Shown here piece by piece: positions 26,376 to 34,439 of a stretch of 64,000 bases of DNA (positions are counted from its first letter, which is position 1; every line of letters begins with the position of its first letter). The DNA lies in contig NZ_JABWRY020000001.1 of assembly GCF_014269205.2 (NCBI RefSeq), forward strand, positions 4,216,001-4,280,000. The letters run 5' to 3'. The translations under genes and the position numbers were made by a program. Under the pieces are notes generated by a model. That model was not told the origin of the DNA and did no database searches. It saw only the letters and a program-made list of their open reading frames with translations. The DNA comes from Pseudomonas kermanshahensis. GTDB lineage: Bacteria > Pseudomonadota > Gammaproteobacteria > Pseudomonadales > Pseudomonadaceae.

Positions 26376-26860
26376 CAGTCCGGCATCCGCTGGGTCACCA
26401 CCTCCACCAGGCGGTCCAGGCTTTCTCCCCAGCCTTGGTGAAAGCCCATTTCCTCATGGGCTCGGCTGTCGGCGGCGCTCCAATGCCAGGCGCGGGCGGT
26501 GTAACGGGTCTTGCCGTGCTCCTCGTCGAAGGTCACCACAGCGGTCATGAACGCTTTGTCAGAAGGTACCCAGCCCGGCCCGAAGGCGTCGGTAAACACC
26601 AGGCGCCTCGGCGCGGCAATCTCCAGGAACACGCCCTGGGTCGGGTACTCGGTGCCATCCGGGGCCCGCATCAGGGTGCGGAACAGGCCACCGACCCACA
26701 GTTGCATTTCGCATTCCGGGGTGGTCATGCCGTGCGGCCCCCACCATTGCATCAGCCACTGGGGCTCGGTCCAGGCGCGGAACACCTTGGCCGGGGGCGC
26801 GTCGATCAATCGGCTGATGGACAACTCGTGCTGCGCTTGCGCAGGGTGTGCAAGGCTCAT
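26375..26860 (-). CDS. SRPBCC/AHSA1 domain protein
   Basis: 161 residues of the START-like fold of activator-of-Hsp90-homology type: ELSISRLIDAPPAKVFRAWTEPQWLMQWWGP at the N-terminus, TPECEMQLWVGGLFRTLMR, and a C-terminal MGFHQGWGESLDRLVEVV. The fold binds small hydrophobic molecules; the ligand is unknown. It ends on the ATGA shared with the sigma factor gene and begins 21 bases after the YCII gene. Such proteins are often near ECF41/42 sigma genes. Confidence 0.88.
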   Translation of the reverse strand: MSLAHPAQAQHELSISRLIDAPPAKVFRAWTEPQWLMQWWGPHGMTTPECEMQLWVGGLFRTLMRAPDGTEYPTQGVFLEIAAPRRLVFTDAFGPGWVPSDKAFMTAVVTFDEEHGKTRYTARAWHWSAADSRAHEEMGFHQGWGESLDRLVEVVTQRMPD

Positions 26861-26881
26861 GCTGGTGGTTCTCCGTGAGTG

Positions 26882-27226
26882 TCAGGGTTGCAGTTCGCGC
26901 ACAGGTCGCACTTCAACGCTGCCGACCCTTGCGGCGGGGATGCCTTTGGCGATGTTCAGCGCCTCGTTCAGGTCTCGGGCATCTACCAGATAAAAGCCGG
27001 CCAGTTGCTCCTTGGTTTCGGCGAACGGGCCATCGGTGAGGCTCATGTGCCCACTGCGCACACGCACCGTGGTGGCGGTTTGCACCGGCTTGAGCGCCTC
27101 GGCCGCGAGCATGCGCCCAGCGCCCTGCAACGCCTCGGCATAGGCCATGCATTCGGCGTCTTCCGGGCTGTCGGGCAGGCTGTGCAGCAGCCCTTCGTCA
27201 CAATAGACCAGGCACAGGTATTTCAT
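26882..27226 (-). CDS. YCII-related DGPF-domain protein
   Basis: 114 residues. It shows the characteristic start MKYLCLVYCDE and the TDGPFAETKEQLAGFYLVD motif with DGPF. YCII proteins have a ferredoxin-like fold with a possible active site, but no confirmed reaction. They are the hallmark neighbour of ECF42 sigma factors and may be targets or co-regulators. It lies 44 bases after the SnoaL-like gene and 21 bases before the AHSA1 gene. Confidence 0.92.
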   Translation of the reverse strand: MKYLCLVYCDEGLLHSLPDSPEDAECMAYAEALQGAGRMLAAEALKPVQTATTVRVRSGHMSLTDGPFAETKEQLAGFYLVDARDLNEALNIAKGIPAARVGSVEVRPVRELQP

Positions 27227-27270
27227 GGTCGCCTCCAGGGCATTGGCAAAGTGCGTTTGGCGATATCAGA

Positions 27271-27696
27271 TCAGGGCTTCAGATCGAACAGGGCTTTCTG
27301 CGTTTCCATGTCGAACGGTGCCGACCAGTGTTCATGGATGACTTGCCATTGCCCGCCTTGGCGACGATAGCCGACCGTGGCGCGCATGAAGCCGCATTGG
27401 CTCTCGTCGTCCGACGGGCCGCAGCGGTTCAACCAGTGCGCCAGGCCCAGGTCGCCGTCGGCGTATACGGTGAGCTCGGCCAGCTCGAAGATCATCGGGC
27501 CGGTGCACAGGCCCATGCACATTTCCCAGTGGGCCTGGTAAACAGCCTTGCCTTTGAATTGCAGGGTTTTGATGGCATCGAAGGCGACGATGTCGTCGGC
27601 ATAGGGCGCAGTGATGCCGGGGATGTCACGGTCGCGCACGGCCTGCATCCAGCGGTCGATCAATTGGCGGAGTTCGTTTTCGGCTGCGGTGCTCAT
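27271..27696 (-). CDS. SnoaL-like / DUF4440-type protein (YybH/SgcJ family)
   Basis: 141 residues of the NTF2-like cone fold: LRQLIDRWMQAVRDRDIPGI, YADDIVAFDAI, and a C-terminal WQVIHEHWSAPFD segment. The fold binds small molecules, and members are often isomerases or stress-linked proteins; no reaction can be assigned. It is the first gene of the ECF42-type operon, so its promoter region (27697-27760) is where sigma-dependent autoregulation would act. ATG 27696 is chosen for its ggagg ribosome site; the frame opens to 27753. Confidence 0.85.
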   Translation of the reverse strand: MSTAAENELRQLIDRWMQAVRDRDIPGITAPYADDIVAFDAIKTLQFKGKAVYQAHWEMCMGLCTGPMIFELAELTVYADGDLGLAHWLNRCGPSDDESQCGFMRATVGYRRQGGQWQVIHEHWSAPFDMETQKALFDLKP

Positions 27697-28120
27697 CGGG
27701 GGGGCCTCCGATCGTTTGTCAGGTTTGGGCACAGGTGGGGCCTGTGCCTTCAACTGTTAGTCGAACGGTAGCGGGGGAAATCGACAGGCCGGTGAAAATA
27801 AATGGGCTTGAGGTTGGGTGAGGGCTACCAGGTGTTTGCTTCGGGATATTTAGCGCCTGGGAGATCGAGCGCCGCCGGCGCGGCGCTTCGCAGCACAAGG
27901 CTGCTCCCACATCTATTTCCGGCCAGTAAAGCCTGTGAGAGAGGCGCGCGACCGCCTTGTTTGTTCGACTCGATATCGTGTCAGGCGCCTAGGGACGGCG
28001 CGCTAATGCCTCAGGAATAATTGGCCCGAAACAGATGTGGGAGCAGCCTTGTGCTGCGAAGCGCCGCGCGGGCGGCGCTCGATCTCCCAGGCGCTGAAAG
28101 ACCCAAGGCATGCACCCTGC
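27697..28120. other. Intergenic region with a 63-bp inverted repeat
   Basis: 424 bases with no convincing gene. It holds the upstream region of the ECF42-type operon on the left and a large inverted repeat (arms 27852-27914 and 28033-28095) around a 118-base spacer. Short open frames here overlap the repeat and look non-coding. Confidence 0.7.
27852..28095. repeat. Extended REP-type inverted repeat, 63-bp arms
   Basis: Arm 27852-27914 is complementary to arm 28033-28095 at 62 of 63 positions. Each arm combines an agcgcctgggagatcgagcg segment, a GC-rich gccgccggcgcggcgc core and a REP unit (cttcgcagcacaaggctgct). The spacer contains no recognised gene. Unlike the ordinary BIMEs nearby, the arms extend past the REP core. 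Confidence 0.88.
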
Positions 28121-28765
28121 CTACACCCCAGGGCTGGCGAGAATGAACTCGCGATACCCCGAAACAATCACGTAAACCGCGAAATAGCAGAAAATCGCCG
28201 CCGACAGCAGGTACGACCAGGTCAGCAATCGATCCCCCAGCAATCGCCCTCCGTGGCTGGCAATGCCGCACAGGCTCAGGCACCAGACCAACCCCGCCGC
28301 AAAAAAGCCGCTGAGGAACAACCCGGCCTCCAGCAAGCTACCACCACCGGAACGGGAAATCAGCACCCCACCCACCGCCGCGAACCACAAAATCGCGGTG
28401 GGTGAGGACATGGCCAAAAAGATCCCGCGCAAGAACTCGCGCCAGCCCGAGTCCACCACCACGTCTGCCCGCGTGTCCATGTGCCCACCGCGCCACGCCG
28501 CCAGCAGCATCTTCACTGCGAACCACACCAGCAGCGCCGAACCGCCCAGCCACAAGGCCCAGCGCACGCTTTCAAACTGCAGCAGCACGGTCATCCCGGC
28601 CAGTGCGGCAACGGCATAGATCAAATCCCCCACACAGGTCCCCAGCCCCAGCCAGAAACCTTTGAGAAAACCACGCTGCATGGCCAAGGTGATCATGGCG
28701 ATGTTGGCGATGCCGATGTCCAGACACAGGGACAGGCTGAGGAGAAAACCATTGGAGAAAGGCAT
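28121..28765 (-). CDS. LysE-family amino acid exporter
   Basis: 214 residues with about six hydrophobic segments, typical LysE/RhtB layout. The N-terminal MPFSNGFLLSLSLCLDIGIANIAMITLAMQRG holds a variant of the family start, with GLGTCVGDLIYAVAALAG after it. It probably exports an amino acid through the inner membrane. The ATG at 28765 gives the normal length. It lies 106 bases downstream of the threonine-dehydratase-like gene in the same direction, which suggests a linked job in amino acid breakdown and overflow (inference). Confidence 0.85.
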   Translation of the reverse strand: MPFSNGFLLSLSLCLDIGIANIAMITLAMQRGFLKGFWLGLGTCVGDLIYAVAALAGMTVLLQFESVRWALWLGGSALLVWFAVKMLLAAWRGGHMDTRADVVVDSGWREFLRGIFLAMSSPTAILWFAAVGGVLISRSGGGSLLEAGLFLSGFFAAGLVWCLSLCGIASHGGRLLGDRLLTWSYLLSAAIFCYFAVYVIVSGYREFILASPGV

Positions 28766-28871
28766 TGAGCACTCGATGACCGGCCAATTAAGCGCCGTAG
28801 AGCCTGCCACGAGTGATCAGGGGATGGGAAGAAGAAGTGTTCGATCAGGCAAAGGCCGCCTGCTCGAATAC

Positions 28872-29837
28872 TCAGGATTTTTCATCACCCGCCAGCACGC
28901 GCGCATAACGCGCGCGATCCACGTTCGCCCCGCTCAGCACCACGGCCACCCGCCGGCCCACTTGCCGCTCGCGCTCCTGCATCAACGCCGCCAGCGCCGC
29001 AGCGCCCGCACCTTCGGCGGTGTTATGCGTGGCCTCGTGGTACACCCGCATGGCTTCGGCGACTTCACTGTCACTCACCCGCACGATGCGCGCGGCATGC
29101 TCGCACACCAAGGCGAACGCCTCCGGGTGCGGTACCCGGCAGGCCATGCCATCGGCGAAGGTGTCGGCAGTGGCAGTGGTGACGATGCGCCCGCGCTCGA
29201 AGCTTTGCGCATAGGCATCGGCCGCGCTAGACACCACCCCCACGATCTCGGTCTTCAACCCCAGCAGGTTGCGTGCCTGGATCAGCCCGCAGATGCCCGA
29301 CCCCATGCCGATAGGCACGTATACACAGTCCAGCTCAGACACGGCCTCGAACAGTTCCAAGGCATAGGTGGCTACCCCGCGTACCAGCTCCGGGTGAAAC
29401 GATGGCACCATCATGTAGCCCAATTCGTCAGCCAGCCGGGCCGCCTCTTCACGGGCCACATCAAAATCGACACCGTGCTCTACCAGCTCGGCACCCAGGG
29501 CGCGCATGGCGGCGTTCTTCTCGGTGGAGTTGCCTTCGGGCACGACGATCACCAAGGGTATGCCCGCCTGGCGTGCGGCCAGTGCCATGCTTTGGCCATG
29601 GTTGCCGCGCGTGGCGGTGACCAGGCCACGGGGCGGCGCGCCATCCGCCAGCAGCGAACGCACGTAGACCAACCCGCCGCGCACTTTGAACGCCCCAGTG
29701 GGCGCGTGGTTTTCATGTTTCACCCACACTTGGCAGCCCAGCCGCTCGGCCAGCAAAGGCCAGGCGTGCTGGGGCGTTGCGGGCACATGCTGGTGAACGA
29801 AATCGGCGGCTTCGCGCAGGGCTTTCAAGTCGAACAT
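28872..29837 (-). CDS. PLP-dependent threonine/serine dehydratase-like enzyme
   Basis: 321 residues of fold-type II PLP enzymes. The PLP Lys is in HENHAPTGAFKVRGG (about residue 51), the phosphate-binding glycines are in YVPIGMGSGICG, and ATRGNHGQSMALAA is the Asn-containing loop. It would deaminate threonine or serine to a 2-keto acid and ammonia in the cytosol. There is no C-terminal ACT domain, so it is a catabolic rather than feedback-controlled form. The ATG at 29837 is chosen because gaggg is nine bases upstream; ATG 29846 abuts that site. Divergent from a MocR-type regulator with operator-like dyads between them. Confidence 0.88.
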   Translation of the reverse strand: MFDLKALREAADFVHQHVPATPQHAWPLLAERLGCQVWVKHENHAPTGAFKVRGGLVYVRSLLADGAPPRGLVTATRGNHGQSMALAARQAGIPLVIVVPEGNSTEKNAAMRALGAELVEHGVDFDVAREEAARLADELGYMMVPSFHPELVRGVATYALELFEAVSELDCVYVPIGMGSGICGLIQARNLLGLKTEIVGVVSSAADAYAQSFERGRIVTTATADTFADGMACRVPHPEAFALVCEHAARIVRVSDSEVAEAMRVYHEATHNTAEGAGAAALAALMQERERQVGRRVAVVLSGANVDRARYARVLAGDEKS

Positions 29838-29888
29838 GGCGATCATCCCTCATCGTTAGGTGGTTGATCCGATCCTAAGCGCCGGGCA

Positions 29889-29902
29889 TTGTATGGGTAC
29901 AA
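29889..29902. promoter_or_regulatory. Operator-like dyad 1 of the MocR-type regulator
   Basis: Perfect inverted repeat TTGTA / TACAA around TGGG. Its centre is 21 bases (two helical turns) from the second dyad, which shares the ATGGGTA core. It lies in the 91-base divergent region. Confidence 0.6.
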
Positions 29903-29908
29903 CCTTAT

Positions 29909-29925
29909 ATTGCATGGGTAGCAAT
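29909..29925. promoter_or_regulatory. Operator-like dyad 2 of the MocR-type regulator
   Basis: Perfect inverted repeat ATTGC / GCAAT around ATGGGTA, just before the likely GTG start of the regulator. It shares the TTG-N-ATGGGTA core with dyad 1 in the same orientation, so the two also form direct repeats, as known for MocR-family targets. Confidence 0.6.
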
Positions 29926-29928
29926 TTC

Positions 29929-31275
29929 GTGTGGATCCCAACGCTTGTGGATGATGACCAACCCCGCTACCTGGCCTTGGTCGATGCTATTGCCGACGCC
30001 ATAGCGCGTGGCGAACTCAAGGTCGGCGACCGCCTGCCACCCCAGCGGCGCCTGGCCTGGAAGCTCGACCTCAACCCCAGCACCACCCAGCAGGCCTACC
30101 GTGAAGCTGCCGCGCGCCACCTGGTGGCAGGTGAAGTCGGCCGCGGCACCTACGTGCTGGCCGGCAGCAAGGAAGCGACGCTGTTTCGGCTCAAGCATCA
30201 CGATGGGCAACAGCCGTTGATTGACCTGTCGACCAACGTCCCGGTGGCCGACCCGCACAATCAGGACCTGCAAAGCAGCCTGCGTAACCTGCTGGAACGG
30301 CACGAGAGTGGCCTGCTGGATCATTACCTGGGGCCCGAGCAGTTACTGCTGGGCCGCATTCATGGCGCGCAATGGCTGGCCAATCGCGGCTTGGCCCTGC
30401 CCCCGGATGCACTGCTGCTCAGTAGCGGTGCGCAACAGGCACTGACCCTGGTGCTGCAGTCGTTCTGCCAGGCCGGTGAGCCGGTCATGCTCGAAGCCTT
30501 GACCGCACCCGGCATCAAGGCGGCCTGCCGGCAGTTGCGCTTGCCCGTGCATGGTGTGGCGTTGGACAGCCAAGGCCTGCGCCCCGACGACCTTGACCGG
30601 GTCGCCCGCGCCAGCGGTGCCCGTGTGCTGGTGACCACACCCACCCTGCACAACCCTACCGGCACCTGCATGGATGACGCTCGCCGCGAAGCGCTCGCTG
30701 CGGTCGTCAAACGCCTGGGGCTGCTGGTGATCGAGGACGATGTCTATGGCGCACTCAGCGACAGGCCGCCGCTCTACCCCCTGTTGGGCGAGCAAGGGAT
30801 TTTCATCAGTAGCTTGTCCAAGACCGTGGCTGCCGGGTTGCGCCTGGGGTGGATCGTGGCCAGCCCTCAGTTGCTGGCACAGGTCGACCCGCATGCCCAG
30901 GCCAGCCACTGGCCTGTATCGCCGTTGAACCTGCACATCGCCTGCCAGTGGATCGAAGACGGTACGGCTGCGCGGCGGCTGGCCTGGCAGCGGGCGGAAA
31001 TTACCGAGCGTTGGCGCCTTGCGCGAAGGCTGCTGGGCGATGGGCTGCACAACACAGCGCAGCCTTCACCTCACGCATGGTTGGCCACACCGCAGGGTGC
31101 GGAGCGGGTGGTAAGACGGTGTCGCGAGCAGGGTGTGGAAATCGTCCCGGCCAGTGTCTTCGCCATGGGTGCGACCGAGGTGCAGGCGGTGCGTATCAGC
31201 CTGTCGGCGGCGGCTAGCCGGGCCGAGCTGAAGCGCGGGCTGGAGGTGGTGCGCCAGGTAATGTCCAGCCCATGA
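29929..31275 (+). CDS. MocR-type transcriptional regulator (GntR HTH fused to aminotransferase domain)
   Basis: 448 residues. The N-terminal GntR winged helix is at about residues 10-80 (DAIADAIARGELKVGDRLPPQRRLAWKLDLNPSTTQQAYREA), followed by a type-I aminotransferase-like domain with the PLP Lys in ISSLSKTVAAGLRLGWI and HNPTG near TPTLHNPTGTC. The start is uncertain: GTG at 29929 (MWIPTLVDDDQPRYL) matches the family N-terminus, while in-frame ATGs at 29893 and 29914 lie inside the two operator-like dyads. It probably controls the divergent dehydratase and LysE genes and itself with a PLP/amino-acid effector (inference). Confidence 0.9.
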   Translation: MWIPTLVDDDQPRYLALVDAIADAIARGELKVGDRLPPQRRLAWKLDLNPSTTQQAYREAAARHLVAGEVGRGTYVLAGSKEATLFRLKHHDGQQPLIDLSTNVPVADPHNQDLQSSLRNLLERHESGLLDHYLGPEQLLLGRIHGAQWLANRGLALPPDALLLSSGAQQALTLVLQSFCQAGEPVMLEALTAPGIKAACRQLRLPVHGVALDSQGLRPDDLDRVARASGARVLVTTPTLHNPTGTCMDDARREALAAVVKRLGLLVIEDDVYGALSDRPPLYPLLGEQGIFISSLSKTVAAGLRLGWIVASPQLLAQVDPHAQASHWPVSPLNLHIACQWIEDGTAARRLAWQRAEITERWRLARRLLGDGLHNTAQPSPHAWLATPQGAERVVRRCREQGVEIVPASVFAMGATEVQAVRISLSAAASRAELKRGLEVVRQVMSSP

Positions 31276-31295
31276 CACCGAGACCAGCCTGGCCA

Positions 31296-31324
31296 CCTCT
31301 TCGCGACGGCTCGGCGCGAAGAGG
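31296..31324. repeat. REP-like hairpin
   Basis: Perfect dyad CCTCTTCGCG / CGCGAAGAGG with a nine-base loop, between the convergent MocR and DUF2790 genes. It resembles half a REP core and may end transcription. Confidence 0.6.
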
Positions 31325-31341
31325 CGGTTGGCGTTGCAGTA

Positions 31342-31599
31342 TCAACCCTGCTGGCAACCCTCGCCCATGGCGCGATACTGAATAGTGTGCACCTGGCCTT
31401 GGTGGTCTTCGTAGGTCATGGTCGCAGGCACTACTTCGCAGACATTGGGGATGGTCGACAGGTTGATGACCCGCTTGATATCCAGGTTCATGGAGTAGTC
31501 GTATTGCTGGGCCACGGGCTCGTTGGAGACAGGTTTGACCTCATCGGCGAGGGCGAACGAGGACATACCGACCAATGCAAGAATCAGTAATGGTTTCAT
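31342..31599 (-). CDS. DUF2790 family exported protein
   Basis: 85 residues. Signal peptide MKPLLILALVGMSSFALA, then a mature part with the DUF2790 signature: YDYSMNLDIKRVINLSTIPNVCEVVPATMTYEDHQG and a terminal RAMGEGCQQG with a second Cys. These small Pseudomonas proteins are periplasmic or secreted, and their role is unknown. ATG 31599 is used. It is 21 bases downstream of a possible small gene in the same direction. Local G+C is lower than in the surroundings. Confidence 0.85.
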   Translation of the reverse strand: MKPLLILALVGMSSFALADEVKPVSNEPVAQQYDYSMNLDIKRVINLSTIPNVCEVVPATMTYEDHQGQVHTIQYRAMGEGCQQG

Positions 31600-31620
31600 G
31601 TGAGTTTGCCTATAACACAA

Positions 31621-31893
31621 TCAAGCTGATCGATTGACTTCTAATGCCGTCACTGGCGCGGAGAAGTTGTCATCGACTGCAAAGATGACACGAAGTACCG
31701 ATCCCGCTTCGTCGTACTGCTGGTGGGATGAGTAAAAGTCTACTCCCGGTTTGCAATAGTTGAACCCCGAAGTCGGATATTCACCCTTGCCGGTTTTGCA
31801 ACAATCTGCGACATAATGGGTTAGGAACAGTGGGATAGAGCCTCTGGCATCTACCTGCCCATCTTGGCCGTTTAAACAAGGGATACACGCCAT
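31621..31893 (-). CDS. Possible small cysteine-rich protein (90 aa), unknown
   Basis: An open frame [18 protein letters not shown]... with five cysteines (CIPC, ADCC, YCKP) and a plausible composition, ending 21 bases before the DUF2790 start. There is no signal peptide and only a weak ribosome site, and it sits in the low-GC patch. The spacing supports an operon with DUF2790. I do not recognise a family. It may be a real short gene or a remnant of a longer one. Confidence 0.4.
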   Translation of the reverse strand: MACIPCLNGQDGQVDARGSIPLFLTHYVADCCKTGKGEYPTSGFNYCKPGVDFYSSHQQYDEAGSVLRVIFAVDDNFSAPVTALEVNRSA

Positions 31894-32344
31894 TTCTGAT
31901 TATCTGCATTGCTCCGAGCTGCCAGACACGGAACGTCGCCTGCTCGATCACTTCTACCGCCAGCACGGCTCGCCAATGCGCGCAGCAAGTGATGCTGCGC
32001 TGTGGGTGGCGCGGGCCAGCGGCATCATTGCAGGCCTGAGCCTGACCGCTGTCGGCGATGGCTTCTGGCTGACCGGGCTGTTCGTCGCCCCGTCACAGCG
32101 TGGCCAGGGTATCGCTGGGCGGCTGATCGACAGTGCGTTGGCGCAAGCGGCTGGGCCGACCTGGCTGTTTTGCCACCCCGACCTTGTGCCCTTCTACCAG
32201 CGCCTGGGCTTCGATGATGCGCAAACGCTACCCGAGCCCCTGGTCGCGCGCCTGCAGCGCTACCAACGCAGCAAGCGCTTGGTGGCCCTGGTGCGCGGTC
32301 AATCGTCGCTGGCGTCCAGCCCGGGGAACAGCACCTCGGTGTAA
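31892..32344 (+). CDS. GNAT family N-acetyltransferase, apparent non-ATG start
   Basis: A compact GNAT domain with acetyl-CoA motif [21 protein letters not shown] (Q/RxxGxG/A). The first in-frame ATG is 31976, but the same frame upstream reads [20 protein letters not shown], which looks like the real N-terminus. AAGGG at 31878-31882 lies nine bases before an ATT codon at 31892, so ATT initiation (150 aa) is possible; ATA at 31883 is also in frame. Alternatively the start codon was lost and a shorter form starts at 31976. It overlaps the convergent peptide deformylase gene by 46 bases. Substrate unknown. Confidence 0.7.
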   Translation: MSDYLHCSELPDTERRLLDHFYRQHGSPMRAASDAALWVARASGIIAGLSLTAVGDGFWLTGLFVAPSQRGQGIAGRLIDSALAQAAGPTWLFCHPDLVPFYQRLGFDDAQTLPEPLVARLQRYQRSKRLVALVRGQSSLASSPGNSTSV

Positions 32345-32835
32345 CCGAATTTGGCGAAATCCTGGATGCGCGAGGGGTACAGCCGGCCGATCAGGTGGTC
32401 GCATTCGTGCTGCACCACACGTGCATGGAAGCCATCGGCAAAGCGGTTGATCGGGTTGCCCTGAGGGTCGAGGCCTTCGTAGCGAATGTGCTGGTAACGC
32501 GGTACCACGCCGCGCAGGCCGGGCACCGACAGGCAGCCCTCCCAACCGTCTTCGACCTCGCTCGACATCGGCGTGATCAGCGGGTTGAGCAGAATGGTCT
32601 GCGGCACCGGTTCGGCATCCGGGTAACGCTCGCTGCGTTCGAAGCCGAAGATGACCAGTTGTAGGTCGATGCCGATCTGCGGCGCAGCCAAACCCACACC
32701 CCCGACATGGCGCATGGTTTCGAACATGTCGTCGATCAGTTGCTGCAGTTCGGCGCTGCCGATCATCTGCGGGGGCACCGGCGGGGCGATGCGCAGCAAG
32801 CGTTCGTCGCCCATCTTGAGAATGTCACGGATCAT
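32299..32835 (-). CDS. def: Peptide deformylase
   Basis: 178 residues with all three deformylase motifs: [11 protein letters not shown] (motif I), [11 protein letters not shown] (motif II, with the metal Cys) and [11 protein letters not shown] (motif III, HExxH metal ligands). It removes the formyl group from nascent proteins in the cytosol using Fe2+ or similar. It is probably an extra copy, since the main def gene normally sits with fmt elsewhere. Its ATG overlaps the stop of the YihY gene by 4 bases, so it is translationally coupled. Confidence 0.95.
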   Translation of the reverse strand: MIRDILKMGDERLLRIAPPVPPQMIGSAELQQLIDDMFETMRHVGGVGLAAPQIGIDLQLVIFGFERSERYPDAEPVPQTILLNPLITPMSSEVEDGWEGCLSVPGLRGVVPRYQHIRYEGLDPQGNPINRFADGFHARVVQHECDHLIGRLYPSRIQDFAKFGYTEVLFPGLDASDD

Positions 32836-33785
32836 CGGGGATTCGGCTCGGTGGTTTGCGGCTCGACGGGGTGTTCATGGCCGAGCACAGTGATGGTTTC
32901 CTTGGGCTTATCGCCGTCGAAATCCTTTTCGCCAGGGTTCTTGCCCTCGGCCGACATGTGTTCGATCACGGCGTTCATTTCCGCGCCAAGCAACAGCACG
33001 GCAGCAGAAATGTAGAAATACAGCAACAGGACGATGATTGCACCGATGCTGCCATACATGGCGTTGTAATCGGCAAAGGTTTTCACGTAGTAGGCAAAGC
33101 CCAGGGAGGCGACGATCCACACCACCACGGCCAGCACCGAGCCTGGGGTGATGAAGCGAAACTTCTGCTTAACATCGGGCATCACGTAATAGATCAGCGC
33201 CACCGCCACCATCATCAGGATGATGATTGCCGGCCAGCGCAGGATGGTCCACACCGTGACGATGACTTCCTGCATGCCAACCTGGGCGGCAATCCACTCC
33301 ATCACCTGCGGCCCCAGCACCATCAACGCGGCGGCGGCCAGCAGCATGACGGCGATGCCCACGGTGTAGAAGATGGACAGCGGAATGCGCTTCCATACTG
33401 GGCGGCCTTCGGGTACGTCGTAGGCGGCGTTCATGGCGCTCATCATCAGCCGCACACCTGCCGAGGCTGTCCACAGGGCAATCACGATACCCACCGACAA
33501 CAGCCCACCCTTGGACTGTTGCAACTGGTCGATCACTGGGTTCACCTGTTCCAGAGCCTGGGGCGGCAGCACCAATTCTGATTGCAGGCGCAACCAGGAG
33601 AAGAAATCTGGCAAATGCAGAAAGCCGATCAAGGCAATCAGAAACAACAGGAAGGGGAACAGCGAAAACAGCATCTGGTAGGCCAGCGCGGACGCATAGG
33701 TGGACATCTCGTCGTCAAGAAACTCTTTGACGGTGCGCACCAGCACGCGGTGCAAGGGCAAACCTTGCAGGGCGGAAAAAATCAT
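32832..33785 (-). CDS. YihY/BrkB family inner-membrane protein
   Basis: 317 residues with about six membrane helices. Family features are [33 protein letters not shown] near the N-terminus, [17 protein letters not shown], and [42 protein letters not shown]. Once misnamed RNase BN; the function is unclear, possibly a transporter. The C-terminus is a hydrophilic tail of about 35 residues. It is upstream of and overlaps def. Confidence 0.92.
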   Translation of the reverse strand: MIFSALQGLPLHRVLVRTVKEFLDDEMSTYASALAYQMLFSLFPFLLFLIALIGFLHLPDFFSWLRLQSELVLPPQALEQVNPVIDQLQQSKGGLLSVGIVIALWTASAGVRLMMSAMNAAYDVPEGRPVWKRIPLSIFYTVGIAVMLLAAAALMVLGPQVMEWIAAQVGMQEVIVTVWTILRWPAIIILMMVAVALIYYVMPDVKQKFRFITPGSVLAVVVWIVASLGFAYYVKTFADYNAMYGSIGAIIVLLLYFYISAAVLLLGAEMNAVIEHMSAEGKNPGEKDFDGDKPKETITVLGHEHPVEPQTTEPNPR

Positions 33786-33897
33786 AGCGTCTCCTTTCGC
33801 CGCTCGATCGATACAACAGACAAGTCTAATAGACCACGCCGTTGCTGTGCTGCTCCCGAGGGTTTAAAAGAAAATGCCTACGTTAAACACAATCCTT

Positions 33898-33991
33898 GTA
33901 GGAGCAGCCTTGCGCTGCGAAGAGGCCGGTAGCAACTTACATAATATTCATTGCTATCACTGGCCTCTTCGCAGCACAAGGCTGCTCCTAC
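33898..33991. repeat. REP/BIME pair, AGCAGCCTTGTGCTGCG type
   Basis: Inverted units gtaggagcagccttgcgctg and cagcacaaggctgctcctac, with inner arms gaagaggccggtagca / tgctatcactggcctcttc around an AT-rich loop. It separates the YihY and CsbD genes. Confidence 0.92.
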
Positions 33992-34030
33992 AGGGCGACG
34001 CCTATACCCTGGCGAACAGGGCAGGATGCA

Positions 34031-34210
34031 TCAAGGCTTTTTCACAGCGTCCTTCACATTGCCTTTGATCTGCTGGGCTTCACCCTTCAGTTCCTGCGCC
34101 TTGCCTTCGGCCTTGAGCTTTTCATTGTCGGTCACTTTGCCGACGCCTTGTTTCACGTTACCGATTGCTTCGTTGGCCAAGCCTTTCGCTTTGTCTTTAG
34201 TACCGCTCAT
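34031..34210 (-). CDS. CsbD-like stress protein
   Basis: 59 residues, highly charged with no hydrophobic core: MSGTKDKAKGLANEAIGNVKQ, then a second copy of the amphipathic motif LKAEGKAQELKGEAQQIKGN. The CsbD family is general-stress induced and of unknown function; some members behave as disordered proteins. A clear aggag ribosome site precedes ATG 34210. The region upstream is shared with the divergent beta-helix protein. Confidence 0.92.
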   Translation of the reverse strand: MSGTKDKAKGLANEAIGNVKQGVGKVTDNEKLKAEGKAQELKGEAQQIKGNVKDAVKKP

Positions 34211-34439
34211 GGCAAAACTCCTGCAAATGGAGACACGTGAACCGTGTCGACAGTCTGTGGACCTGAGGCCCTTCGCAAGAGTTTCAACCAATTTGCCACG
34301 ATCAAGCCGAGCGGCAAATCTGCGGGCGAATACCGCACCAATTCCCGCCAACCACCTGCGCAGGGCCGATTGCCTGCCCTAGAATCCCCGCATACGACCG
34401 CCTGCAATAAAAACAACGACTTATCGGAAAACCCGCCCC

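Noticed and set aside
27802..28020. 72-codon frame in the 27.7-28.1 kb gap
   Set aside because: It consists mostly of REP-type inverted repeat sequence; the translation is repeat-derived.
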